From an uncultured Prevotellaceae bacterium (GTDB lineage: Bacteria > Bacteroidota > Bacteroidia > Bacteroidales > Bacteroidaceae), in the NCBI GenBank assembly GCA_900316355.1, contig ONCQ01000002.1, positions 1 through 64,000 on the forward strand: a stretch of DNA of 64,000 nucleotides, read 5' to 3'. Under the pieces are notes generated by a model, which saw nothing but the letters and a program-made list of their open reading frames with translations, did no database searches and was not told the origin of the DNA. Every line of letters starts with the position of its first letter. The first letter of the stretch is position 1. Below, in pieces: positions 10,571 through 17,986 of the stretch. Both the position numbers and the translations under genes were made by a program.

Positions 10571-12912
10571 GTCACCCGCATCGACAGGCGAAAAGACACA
10601 GGCGAAAAGACATCGTCCCAGCGTTTAGGCTGGACGACGACATTCTGCAGGTTCAGCTCGATGCGGTCCTTGATTTTGCCCGTGGCCGTGCCGTTGTCGG
10701 TGTAATATTCCCCGGGATTGTTGCCCTGCTCGTTGTCAGCACCGATGATACCGCCGTCGAAGGCGGCGTTGTAGGTCCCGGCCTCCACGCGGGCGCTGTT
10801 GCAGCCGCCCACCAGCTTGTTATAGATAATCAAGCCTTGGTCGAAATGGAAGGTGTTCTTGCCGGGAATCATCATGCTGCCCACATTACCGCCGCAATAG
10901 AAGGAACCGATATAGCTGGAATAAGGTTCGTAGTCATACGCATCGCTTTCAGCGCGACGGTCAAAGACGACGTTGGGCATCAGCTCCATGGCGGCACCCT
11001 TCATATAGCCGGCGAAGGTGACGGGGTCGGTCAGGGGGAGACTGTTATGGGCGTGGTAGCTCTCCAACAGCGAGGAGGAGACCATCTTCTCACCGTTGTT
11101 GCCTAAGAAGACATTGTCGGCAATCACATGGGAACCAATCTTCAGCTCCACCACGGGATTCTCCCTGGCATTCTTCAGTGTGGCGCAGTTACCGCCGAGA
11201 TAGACGGCACCTCCAATGATGGTGGGATGGGCGGCATCGACACCACGCAGATGCAGGGACACCTGCTCGGCATTCGGGCGGAAGGCGTTGAGGGATTCCG
11301 GCGTACCGTCGGACTCGTAGTAGAAGTCACCCAAGATATCGTCGTCCATCAGGCTGAGGTCGTCGGTATAGGGGTACGCGCCGTTGCCGCCGCCATAGAC
11401 ATCGCCGCGGACGCTTGTGTGGATACCCACGGCATTACCGCCATAGACCTTACCCGTCACGTCGTTGCCGCCATAGACATTGTTGACATCACCGCCTTTC
11501 ACGAGCACACGGGCTGCCAACCCATCGGGGAAGTAGTAGCCGGGGAGGTTCAGGACAGGCGTATAGAGGCCGTCCTTCTTGGGATATACGTCGGCCATAC
11601 GGCAGCCGCCATAGAGGTTATCCACGATGAGGGTGGATGTCGGGGAGATCTCCAGCAGCAGACCGTCGGGGCTCGTCATGGCACCCTTGTTACCGCCGCT
11701 GTAGAGGTTACGGATCTTACCGCTCTGCAGGTTCCAGGTGGGACGGATGGCCATCTCGGCCAGGTTGTTGCCGCCGAAGAAGCGGCCAATCTGGAAGGCA
11801 CCGCTGCTGGGGAACGAGAAGCCGGTGTTGATGCCCATGTCAAACTCGAAGCGGTCCATCGTCAGCAGCTCGCCCGTGGGATTCTCGCCCGTGATGTAGG
11901 CAGCGTCGGTGATGGAGTTGACGACCTCCGTGGGGTTATCGACATGGATGACGGTCTTCTCGGTGATGGTGGCCTTGTTGCCGCCGCCGTAGGCATACAC
12001 GATGGAGCCGCCCTGCACATCCAGATAGGTCTTGGTCAGGTCGGGCGTGTTGAAGGGGGTCGCGCGCGTAGCAATAATGTCATCACCGCTTTTTACGACA
12101 TAGTTGCCCTCGCCGTCGGTCAGCGGGTTACCCTCCTCGTCGGTATAGGTGTAGTCGCCGTTGCCGCCCGCGAAGAGCTGGCCGATATAGACGGATTCAT
12201 TCGTGGGGTCCACGACAGCCGAGGTCTTGACATGGTCGGTGGTCCGAAAGTCGGGATCTCCCGCGCTCAAGCCGCGCGCCGTGTTATACTCGTCGCACTC
12301 CGCCTGCGTGTAATAGACAGGGGACGACGAGGTCTTGGCCGAGAGGTGGACATAGGTGTTCCAGGTATCATCGACGCCGTCCTTGTTGCCCGTCAGCTCT
12401 GCGGGCATCGGTTTATCCACGGCTTTTGCCGTACCGATGGTGCCGGCGATGTCGTTGCCGCCGAAGGCGTAGTTGATGACCGTATAGCCGGTGGCGTGGG
12501 CGCCGTCGATATTCAGGTAGGAGTTACCGCCGACATTGGCCATGCGGGCGCCGCCGAACACCTTGTTCAGGTTGCCGCCCTTGACATTCACCGTCGTGCG
12601 CCCCAGCACATTTCCCTTGTTACCGCCGCCATAGATATTGCCGCCCACCTCCTGCGCCGCGGCAGAGAGGGGCAAGAACAGGGAAAGAAGAATCAAGAAA
12701 AGAGGAAGAAGGAAGCGGAGCAAAGCCCTATAAGCCTCATAAGCCCTATAAGCCTCATAAGCCCTATAAGCCCCATAGGCCTCATAGGCCCCATAAGCCC
12801 TATTGACCCTATCAGCCCCAAGCAACCAAGTAGCCCCCGAAACCCTTAAGGGTTCGGTAGCCGCTTTTACTCTACTACATTTGATATGATCTATGGTCTT
12901 TATCGTTGTCAC
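10552..12912 (-). CDS. Giant glycine-rich surface protein, N-terminal 786 aa (truncated by frameshift)
   Basis: The N-terminus carries an unusual AYGAYEAYRAY-type repeat (about residues 38-62). A hydrophobic signal segment (LLPLFLILLSLFLPLSAAAQ) follows, so the mature protein should begin near EVGGNIYGGGNKGNV. From there on about 15 motifs of the type (Y/F)-G-G-(G/N/C) recur, as in the frame at 821-10570. About the last 18 residues (SFRLSMRVTWWVAS and neighbours) do not fit the repeat pattern and are read out of phase after the 14-bp duplication. Rejoined, the protein would be about 4,025 aa. The start at 12912 is the first ATG about 120 nt after a good promoter. Its closest relative in the window is the stump at 14608-14817. 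A role as T9SS-exported adhesin or surface layer is inferred from size, repeats and the pilus locus upstream. Confidence 0.8.
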   Translation of the reverse strand: MTTIKTIDHIKCSRVKAATEPLRVSGATWLLGADRVNRAYGAYEAYGAYRAYEAYRAYEAYRALLRFLLPLFLILLSLFLPLSAAAQEVGGNIYGGGNKGNVLGRTTVNVKGGNLNKVFGGARMANVGGNSYLNIDGAHATGYTVINYAFGGNDIAGTIGTAKAVDKPMPAELTGNKDGVDDTWNTYVHLSAKTSSSPVYYTQAECDEYNTARGLSAGDPDFRTTDHVKTSAVVDPTNESVYIGQLFAGGNGDYTYTDEEGNPLTDGEGNYVVKSGDDIIATRATPFNTPDLTKTYLDVQGGSIVYAYGGGNKATITEKTVIHVDNPTEVVNSITDAAYITGENPTGELLTMDRFEFDMGINTGFSFPSSGAFQIGRFFGGNNLAEMAIRPTWNLQSGKIRNLYSGGNKGAMTSPDGLLLEISPTSTLIVDNLYGGCRMADVYPKKDGLYTPVLNLPGYYFPDGLAARVLVKGGDVNNVYGGNDVTGKVYGGNAVGIHTSVRGDVYGGGNGAYPYTDDLSLMDDDILGDFYYESDGTPESLNAFRPNAEQVSLHLRGVDAAHPTIIGGAVYLGGNCATLKNARENPVVELKIGSHVIADNVFLGNNGEKMVSSSLLESYHAHNSLPLTDPVTFAGYMKGAAMELMPNVVFDRRAESDAYDYEPYSSYIGSFYCGGNVGSMMIPGKNTFHFDQGLIIYNKLVGGCNSARVEAGTYNAAFDGGIIGADNEQGNNPGEYYTDNGTATGKIKDRIELNLQNVVVQPKRWDDVFSPVSFRLSMRVTWWVAS
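10584..10611. repeat. Perfect 14-bp tandem duplication causing a frameshift
   Basis: ACAGGCGAAAAGAC occurs twice in direct succession (10584-10597 and 10598-10611). Removing one copy puts the frame starting at 12912 and the frame ending at 821 in the same phase and gives the smooth junction DVFSPV-DAGDLVGGK. With two copies the upstream frame ends after an unrelated tail at 10552. Slipped-strand replication is the usual origin of such a duplication. Confidence 0.9.
12723..12820. repeat. 9-bp simple repeat (CCTATAAGC/CCTCATAAG) before a signal peptide
   Basis: About ten imperfect units of CCTATAAGC, CCTCATAAG or CCCATAGGC lie in the frame of the giant protein and encode the AYxAY run ahead of its signal peptide. 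The same repeat type occurs at 14689-14730 and 16000-16042. Confidence 0.85.
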
Positions 12913-13030
12913 GTTATTTCGCTTCCGCGCTGTGTTGAACAGCTCATTATCATGTTGTTACGAGCTATCCTCCGTCGCGTTATCACGCGGTTACGCTCTT
13001 ACGAGCAGTAATTGTCACGTTTTTACGCTG

Positions 13031-13061
13031 CAAAGGTAGGACTTTTCACAACATTTAGCAA
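13031..13061 (-). promoter_or_regulatory. Promoter of the giant-protein gene
   Basis: On the minus strand a TACCTTTG -7 box (13038-13031) is preceded by 19 nt and a TTGC -33 box (13061-13058). This matches the Bacteroidetes consensus TTTG-N19-TAnnTTTG except for one base in the -33 box. The same combination with the same spacing precedes the pilus operon. Confidence 0.65.
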
Positions 13062-13161
13062 GTAAAAAACGTTAAACGTTGTTAAAACACGCATTCCCCT
13101 CCTTTTTCCTATCAATCCCTCGTCTCTCTGCCCTCAGCTTACAGCTGCTCGCTCGCCGCTC

Positions 13162-13300
13162 GGCTGTTGGATGTTGGCTGTTAGCTGTTGGCTGTTGGGT
13201 GTTAGCTGTTGGCTGTTGGCTGTTAGCTGTTGGCTGTTGGCTCTTAGTTGTTGGCTGTTAGCTGTTGGCTATTGGATCTTAGCTCTCAGCCCTCAACCCT
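13162..13300. repeat. Heptad repeat array (TTGGCTG/TTAGCTG)
   Basis: About 18 units of 7 bp (TTGGCTG, TTAGCTG, TTGGCTC) in near-perfect succession. Short open frames across it (LAVGCWLL repeats) are by-products of the repeat. An array in the opposite orientation lies at 14482-14607 and a short one at 13418-13462. Confidence 0.85.
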
Positions 13301-13308
13301 CAGCCCTC

Positions 13309-13404
13309 TTTTTCGACAACGAATTTCACGAATTATACGAATTATTTCTCTACAGATTAACTCGGATTTCACGGATTTTAAGCGGCACGCTGCGCGGGTG
13401 CCGA
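13309..13404. repeat. 95-bp dispersed repeat, copy 1 (forward)
   Basis: Contains ACGAATTATACGAATTATT, then CAGATTAACTCGGATTTCAC, then a hairpin CGGCAC-gctgcgcgg-GTGCCG. Copy 2 lies inverted at 13572-13662 and copy 3 forward at 14388-14482. The terminal hairpin is REP-like, and the genome carries RAYT genes, but a link between the two is inference. Confidence 0.8.
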
Positions 13405-13417
13405 GTGGCGGCCATGA

Positions 13418-13462
13418 GCCGAGGGCTAAGGGCTAAGAGCCAATAGCCAATAGCCAATAGCC
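13418..13462. repeat. Short heptad repeat array (AGCCAAT)
   Basis: Units GGGCTAA, GAGCCAA and TAGCCAA directly after copy 1 of the 95-bp repeat, in the orientation opposite to the array at 13162-13300. Confidence 0.75.
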
Positions 13463-13571
13463 AGATACCCCTCTTTCGAAGCCCGCGGAGCGCTTCGCAG
13501 AAAAAAATTCTCTAATTCTCTAATTCTTGATAAATAAAAAAACTACTCGTCCTCATCACTTTGCCGTGCCT

Positions 13572-13662
13572 CTCGGCACCCGCGCAGCGTGCAGCTTAAA
13601 ATCCGTGAAATCTGAGTTAATCTGTAGAGCAAAAATTCGTCCAATTCGTATAATTCGTTGTG
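13572..13662. repeat. 95-bp dispersed repeat, copy 2 (inverted)
   Basis: Reverse complement of copies 1 and 3, with the hairpin end first (CTCGGCACCCGCGCAGCG) and the ATTCGTATAATTCGTTGTG end last. One arm of the hairpin has changed (GTGCAG instead of GTGCCG). Confidence 0.8.
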
Positions 13663-13906
13663 AAATGAAAAATACTTGCTGTTTTTCATCGAAGAAACTG
13701 CAAAACTGCCACCCTCGTATGATAACAATCTGATACACTGCGTGTCATGCGGGTGGCAGTTTGGGTGGCAGTTCGCTAAAAAGGTGTAGGTTTCTGGCCA
13801 TAAATAGCCATTTATCCAATTTTTTGCCCCTTTTTTGCACCCCTCTTTCTACATGTCAGACAGCCCCACCCTGCTTGCTCGATGTCGAAGACCATGCTCT
13901 TGTGCC

Positions 13907-13996
13907 GTGTCCCACCTGTGGGACACGCGCGTCCCATACATGGGACACGAGCGTTCCATATATGGGACGCGCCCTAAGAACAGGCGAACTCGCCTG
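13907..13996. repeat. Cluster of small palindromes at the centre of the inverted repeat
   Basis: GTGTCCCA-cctg-TGGGACAC (13907-13926), GTCCCA-taca-TGGGAC (13931-13946), GCGTTCCA-tata-TGGGACGC (13951-13970, one G-T pair) and CAGGCGA-ac-TCGCCTG (13981-13996). The first three share the core CCCA-N4-TGGG, with changing centres, at 20-22 bp intervals. Confidence 0.8.
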
Positions 13997-14007
13997 TCAT
14001 CACAGGG

Positions 14008-14094
14008 GCACCCGGTGTTCATCACCTGAGCACTCGGTGTTCATCACCTGAGCACCCGGTGTTCATCACCTGAGCACTCGGTGTTCATCACAGG
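14008..14094. repeat. 22-bp tandem repeat, about four copies
   Basis: Units of GCACCCGGTGTTCATCACC followed by TGA, starting at 14008, 14030, 14052 and 14074, alternating CACCC and CACTC. Each unit holds a small hairpin GGTG-ttcat-CACC. There are no spacers between units, so it is not a CRISPR array. Confidence 0.85.
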
Positions 14095-14387
14095 CGATGA
14101 CACGTTCTTGAGGTCCTCTAAACCCCTGTCATTTTCCGCGTCAAATTTGGTATTTTTGGCCATTTTCAGCCCAAAACCTACACCTTTTCAGCTAACTGCC
14201 ACCCAAACTGCCACCCATGTTACACGCAATAAATCAATACCTTACACTGCAATGGTGGCAGTTTTGCAGTTTTTTCAAGGAAAAACACTAAGTAGCTTTC
14301 AATTAGCTACGAATTAGACGTATTTTTGGAACATAAATCAAACTTAAAATGGAACTTAAATCTAATCAAATCACACAGCCAACTCTT

Positions 14388-14482
14388 TTTTCACAACGAA
14401 TTATACAAATTAGACGAATTATTTCTCTACAGATTAACTCGGATTTCACGGATTTCAGGCGGCACGCTGCGCAGGTGCCGAG
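14388..14482. repeat. 95-bp dispersed repeat, copy 3 (forward)
   Basis: Same order as copy 1: ACGAATTATACAAATTAGACG, then the CAGATTAACTCGGATTTCAC core, then the hairpin CGGCAC-gctgcgcag-GTGCCG. It borders the heptad array at 14482-14607. Confidence 0.8.
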
Positions 14483-14607
14483 AGCCAGCCAACAGCCAAC
14501 AGCCAACAGCCAAGGGCTAAGAGCCAAGAGCCAAGAGCCAATAGCCAACAGCCAATAGCCAAGAGCTAAGAGCCAACAGCCAAGAGCCAAGAGCCAAGAG
14601 CCAAGAG
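14482..14607. repeat. Heptad repeat array (AGCCAAC/AGCCAAG)
   Basis: About 17 units of 7 bp (AGCCAAC, AGCCAAG, AGCCAAT, GGGCTAA), complementary to the array at 13162-13300. It runs directly into the stop codon of the stump at 14608. Confidence 0.85.
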
Positions 14608-14817
14608 CTAATTACCACCAATCTTAATCTGGGCGAAAGCTGGAGCTAAAAAGACAAAGAAGAGAACAACAAGGAAAAGCATCCTATAAGCCTTATAAGC
14701 CCTATAAGCCTTATAAGCACCAAGAGCCGCATTCCTTTTTGTTATGGTCGTTATCGTGTTCACTTTCTTAATGTTTGGTTTCAATCTCTCAATCTTTCTA
14801 TTTCCCTCAACCCTCAC
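14608..14817 (-). pseudogene. N-terminal stump of a second giant glycine-rich protein
   Basis: Sixty-nine codons encode a basic start, a GAYKAYRAYKAYR repeat (9-bp simple repeat at 14689-14730), a clear signal segment (MLFLVVLFFVFLAPAFAQ) and then only IKIGGN before a TAG. The giant protein at 10552-12912 has the same order: AYxAY repeat, signal segment, then QEVGGNIYGGG. The rest of this gene seems to be missing and its place is taken by the heptad array. A secreted 24-residue-tail peptide is a less likely reading. It lies downstream of the fimbrillin-like lipoprotein at 14863-16071 on the same strand. Confidence 0.65.
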
Positions 14818-14834
14818 TTCTCATCCCTTCCAAC

Positions 14835-14859
14835 GCTCCCCTTTAGGGGGCTCGGGGGC
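14835..14859. repeat. GC-rich palindromic element after a stop codon
   Basis: GCTCCCCTTTAGGGGGCTCG plus GGGGC, four bases past the stop of the lipoprotein gene that ends at 14863. A copy with the same flanking bases lies at 36355-36380, also directly after a stop codon. Confidence 0.75.
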
Positions 14860-14862
14860 TTC

Positions 14863-16071
14863 TCATTCCACTTCCATCACCGGATCATCCAAGTCCGGAT
14901 CGGAGAGCACATAGAGATAGGTGGGATGGACGGTGATGTATATGTTGTATCGCGTTCCGGCACGCATCTCGTCGAAGCGGTCGTAGAGGTCGGCCAACCG
15001 GAGTTCATTCGTGGCCTTACAGTTCTGACGGATGAGGTTGTCCTTCGTGTCATAGACGTCGTAGGTGCAGGTCAGGAGGACCTTGGTGACGCCCTTCGGC
15101 GTGAAGTAACCAGGGAACGTCTGATAGTCGGTGGTCAGCGTGAGGCCGTTATCCGACTTGAAGATGGAGGTCTTGACGGTGTTGTCGCCGGTGGGCGTGA
15201 AGACGACACTGCTGATGGGGCTGGTGGTGCCGTCGTTGGCCGTCATCGTCACGACGATTGTCGTCTTCTCCTTCGCGGGCGTATCACCCTTGACCGCCTG
15301 CAGCTCGATATTCTTCAGCTTGATGGTGCGCACAGCGTCATAGTCCGCGTGCACCCTCATGTGGAAGTTCATGCCGGCATAGAGGTGGTCGAAGAGCAGA
15401 TAGATGAAGTTGCCTGTGCCGCCGCCATCCTTCTCGATGGTGGCTGCCGCGTATTCGAATTTGCCGCGACGGAGGTCTGCAACGGTATAATCGACATCCT
15501 CCTTGTAGTCACCCACCCCGTTCTTGGCGCCAATGACCACGCACAGGTCGCGGGGCATGATGGCAGGCACATTCTCGAGCGTCAGCACAGCACCGCTGAT
15601 GTAGGAGGTGTTATCGCCGGGCGTCGCCGAGGAGGAGATGCTGTAGTTGATGCCCACGCTGTGGGGCACATAGCCGTAGAGATAATAGGTGCCAGCATCA
15701 ATCTCCTTGTTGATGCGCCATTCGTCGCCGCTCTTGAAGAGGTGACCGTTGATGGGCTCTTTCGTATTCTGTGTGAAGCTGACGGCAATCACATTCTCGC
15801 TGTTGTCAAGCAGCTGATAGCCTGTGGGCGGTATCCAGCCGCGGGTGACAGGCATATTGTCCTGGAAGTCGGCAACGAGGCCCCTCACCGCCACGGGAAT
15901 CTCCACGGCAGGCGTCTCCACCACCGGCTCCACCCGTTCCTCATCGCTATCGCTGGAGCAGCTGGCGAGGCCTAACAGGCCGAGCAGAACCACAATCCCT
16001 ACAAGCCCATAAGTCCTGTAAGCCTTGCAAGCTCCATAAGCCTCATTTCCTATCGTCAGTTTCTTTATCAT
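14863..16071 (-). CDS. Fimbrillin-like lipoprotein (minor pilus subunit or tip candidate)
   Basis: 402 aa with a lipobox LASC near residue 38. The N-terminus before the hydrophobic segment reads EAYGACKAYRTYG and is encoded by the same 9-bp simple repeat as in the giant protein. After an acidic linker the sequence is fimbrillin-like: VTRGWIPPTGYQLL, INKEIDAGTYYLYGYVPHS, then a second beta-sandwich region rich in FxYxLLFDHLYAGMNF. The family exports lipidated precursors to the outer membrane, where an Arg-specific protease trims them so that they can polymerise by strand exchange. VTRG is a candidate cleavage site (inference). The gene lies 21 nt after the fimbrillin-like gene at 16093-17337 and is probably co-transcribed with it. 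Smaller than the major fimbrillins, so an accessory or tip role is more likely. Confidence 0.7.
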   Translation of the reverse strand: MIKKLTIGNEAYGACKAYRTYGLVGIVVLLGLLGLASCSSDSDEERVEPVVETPAVEIPVAVRGLVADFQDNMPVTRGWIPPTGYQLLDNSENVIAVSFTQNTKEPINGHLFKSGDEWRINKEIDAGTYYLYGYVPHSVGINYSISSSATPGDNTSYISGAVLTLENVPAIMPRDLCVVIGAKNGVGDYKEDVDYTVADLRRGKFEYAAATIEKDGGGTGNFIYLLFDHLYAGMNFHMRVHADYDAVRTIKLKNIELQAVKGDTPAKEKTTIVVTMTANDGTTSPISSVVFTPTGDNTVKTSIFKSDNGLTLTTDYQTFPGYFTPKGVTKVLLTCTYDVYDTKDNLIRQNCKATNELRLADLYDRFDEMRAGTRYNIYITVHPTYLYVLSDPDLDDPVMEVE

Positions 16072-16092
16072 CGTTTTTATTCAATTTCTCAA

Positions 16093-17337
16093 TTACCAGT
16101 TATACACCTCGTGGTTCGCATTCACATCCGTCCAAGGTGTGACGGCGGATTCTACCAAGTCTATCTTGATGCCACCCTCGTCGAGGATCTTGAAGACATA
16201 GGTGTAGCTGTAACCCGGTTTCCATTGCATGTACTCGGCCGGCACCACGGCCGTCCTGGGCACATCGTTGATGGACAGTGACAGCGTGTAGCTGCCTTGT
16301 GCGGTGTTGGGCAGCACCGTGTACCAACCGTTGTCGGAGACGAAGTACTCCTTGCTGTCATCCTCGGGATCGTAGTCCTCGGTGAAGGCATCTAACGCTC
16401 CCGATACCGCAGGGTCCGGATCGGTATTTCCCACGGTCGTATAGGACTCGCTGGTGGCCGTGCCTACCAGCGGGTAGCTGACCGTCACCGTGCCCTTGCG
16501 GATGATGTCACTGTCGTCGGTCGGCTTGAACGACTGTGCCGCCAGGATGAGTGCCACGCGAGGATATACATATTTATATTGGAATCGCACGCGCGCATAA
16601 GGCTTCACGAACTCCAATGTCACAGGTTTGCCGAACTGCTTGTCAGCATAGGTGGGCAGCTGGCCCGTGCTGAACCACAGGCGCGAGAAGAAGGGTGCGG
16701 GCTCCATCTTCGCGGCCGTAGCATCCACATCCACGTGTGCAGGAGTGCCGGTGTACACCGGGACAGCATCCAAGGCTTCATACGTGAACGCATAGGGGCC
16801 GTTGGGCTCATTGGCCGCAGAGGAGGTGTACCCTGGCGTCACGGCAAAGAAGCGATAGGCGGCAGAGCTCCAGTCCCAGTACTTGATGGTCTGGTCGGTG
16901 TGGGAGGTGAGGATATAGTCCCAGCCGCTGCTGTTCGTCGTCGTCGTGGCTGAGCTGTTCTCCTGCCACTCCACGACATAGCCGGGGAAGACCTTCTGCA
17001 GGTCGCCGTAGCTGCCGTCCGTGCAGCTCATGTTCTTGTAGCCCCATACATTGAACTCATCGACGAGCTCGCAGAGCGGGGTCACCGCGCGTGTGGCGAG
17101 GCTCACATCCTCTCCTTCGTTTCTGTTACCGCTGAAGCTGATGGGCACCTGCATGATGGGCTGCTCCGGCGTCTGCTCCACGATTTCGTCAACATCGTCG
17201 TTGTGGGAGCAGGAAGTGGTGAGGATGGAAACACTGCCACATACAATCATCGAAAGAATGAACAGGACATAGCGTCCCCGCAGGCCCTGCTCGAAAGCGG
17301 GTCTCAACCACAGTGCTATGTTCTTTATCTTTCTCAT
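16093..17337 (-). CDS. Fimbrillin-like lipoprotein
   Basis: 414 aa. A basic start and hydrophobic segment (VLFILSMIVCGSVSILTTSC) end in a lipobox. ATRAV around residue 85 is the position where fimbrillins usually have the Arg cleavage site. EFNVWGYKN, GYVVEWQEN and QTIKYWDWSSAAYRFFAVTP match the pattern of the three large fimbrillins in this locus (FVVxxxKxG, YVVEYxEN, QTIKYWDYSxAxYDFxA), and the second half has the shared WKPGYSYTYVFKI segment. It is therefore a shorter paralogue of the major subunits. Its place after the major subunits suggests an accessory pilus component, but its exact position in the fibre cannot be read from sequence. Confidence 0.75.
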   Translation of the reverse strand: MRKIKNIALWLRPAFEQGLRGRYVLFILSMIVCGSVSILTTSCSHNDDVDEIVEQTPEQPIMQVPISFSGNRNEGEDVSLATRAVTPLCELVDEFNVWGYKNMSCTDGSYGDLQKVFPGYVVEWQENSSATTTTNSSGWDYILTSHTDQTIKYWDWSSAAYRFFAVTPGYTSSAANEPNGPYAFTYEALDAVPVYTGTPAHVDVDATAAKMEPAPFFSRLWFSTGQLPTYADKQFGKPVTLEFVKPYARVRFQYKYVYPRVALILAAQSFKPTDDSDIIRKGTVTVSYPLVGTATSESYTTVGNTDPDPAVSGALDAFTEDYDPEDDSKEYFVSDNGWYTVLPNTAQGSYTLSLSINDVPRTAVVPAEYMQWKPGYSYTYVFKILDEGGIKIDLVESAVTPWTDVNANHEVYNW

Positions 17338-17448
17338 TCCTTTTTCAATCTGTCAATCTTTTTGTCAGGTTCTGCGGTGCTCGCCGCATATCCCAAATAT
17401 CTTCTATGATAATATCATTACGAACGGCCCTTGCCCTACCCGTCCACT

Positions 17449-17799
17449 TTACTGTAGCCATGCGAATTCTTTCTTCAGTTCTGCTCGAACTTCTTCTTCC
17501 GCATAGGTCTCTCCCCGCAGATACTGTTGATGCGACTCGTCGATGCGAGCGTACAGCTCATCGAGGGTGTAGGGTGGAAGGTCACTGTCTATGACATCCC
17601 AGTCCTCCGCTTCGTCAGCCTCCTCACAAGCCACCGCCTGTGTGATATAGCCGATTAGGCATCGCTTGTCCTGGGTGCTGAGGTCACGTATCTGTGTGAG
17701 CAGTCCACTGTTGACCAGCGTGTCACTCATGCCGTATGTCATAGCCATCGGCTCGCAAACCTTATCGTTGTTTCTGTTCATCGTTTCGATATTTCTCAC
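17449..17799 (-). CDS. Small acidic protein, antitoxin-like, inside the pilus locus
   Basis: 116 aa at most; a start at the internal MTYGMSDTLV is also possible. No signal peptide. The C-terminal part (LPPYTLDELYARIDES, then YLRGETYAEEEVRAELKKEF) resembles short antitoxin-type proteins whose genes usually precede a RelE-like toxin. No toxin follows: the next gene, 111 nt further, is a fimbrillin. It could be an orphan antitoxin left by deletion, or a cytoplasmic regulator of the locus. Function not established. Confidence 0.5.
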   Translation of the reverse strand: MRNIETMNRNNDKVCEPMAMTYGMSDTLVNSGLLTQIRDLSTQDKRCLIGYITQAVACEEADEAEDWDVIDSDLPPYTLDELYARIDESHQQYLRGETYAEEEVRAELKKEFAWLQ

Positions 17800-17942
17800 A
17801 GATGGTCAATGTCAATTCACCTAACTGGTTTCGCGAGTTCCACCAGTGGAACTCCGCTTCACACCATGCTGTGTTCCCGTTCGCACCTTGTTGTGATCGC
17901 TTTCACAACTTGCTGAGATTTCAATCACCCCTGCCTCCCGCA

Positions 17943-17966
17943 CCGCCGGAGCGCATTCTCCGGCGG
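17943..17966. terminator. GC-rich hairpin after the third large fimbrillin
   Basis: CCGCCGGAG-cgcatt-CTCCGGCGG, 20 nt downstream of the fimbrillin stop at 17987. No T-run follows on the minus strand, so it may act as a processing or stability hairpin rather than an intrinsic terminator. Confidence 0.5.
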
Positions 17967-17986
17967 GCGAGGGTAGGAGAGAGGGG

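Larger units (their letters stand above)
13679..14290. repeat. Inverted-repeat core of the intergenic element
   Basis: Left arm segments 13679-13713 and 13750-13799 recur in reverse complement and mirrored order at 14252-14290 and 14158-14217. Shared words include AAACTGCAAAACTGCCACC, GGGTGGCAGTTTGGGTGGCA and AAAGGTGTAGGTTT. Together with copies 2 and 3 of the 95-bp repeat this gives two arms of about 240 and 325 bp around a centre near 13,980. No protein-coding frame of substance is present. Confidence 0.75.

Noticed and set aside
13079..13446. Open frames of 60-90 aa with LLAVGCW repeats.
   Set aside because: They are translations of the heptad array; the same repeat is open in several frames.
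14008..14094. Possible CRISPR array of 22-bp repeats.
   Set aside because: Units follow one another without spacers, and no cas genes are nearby.
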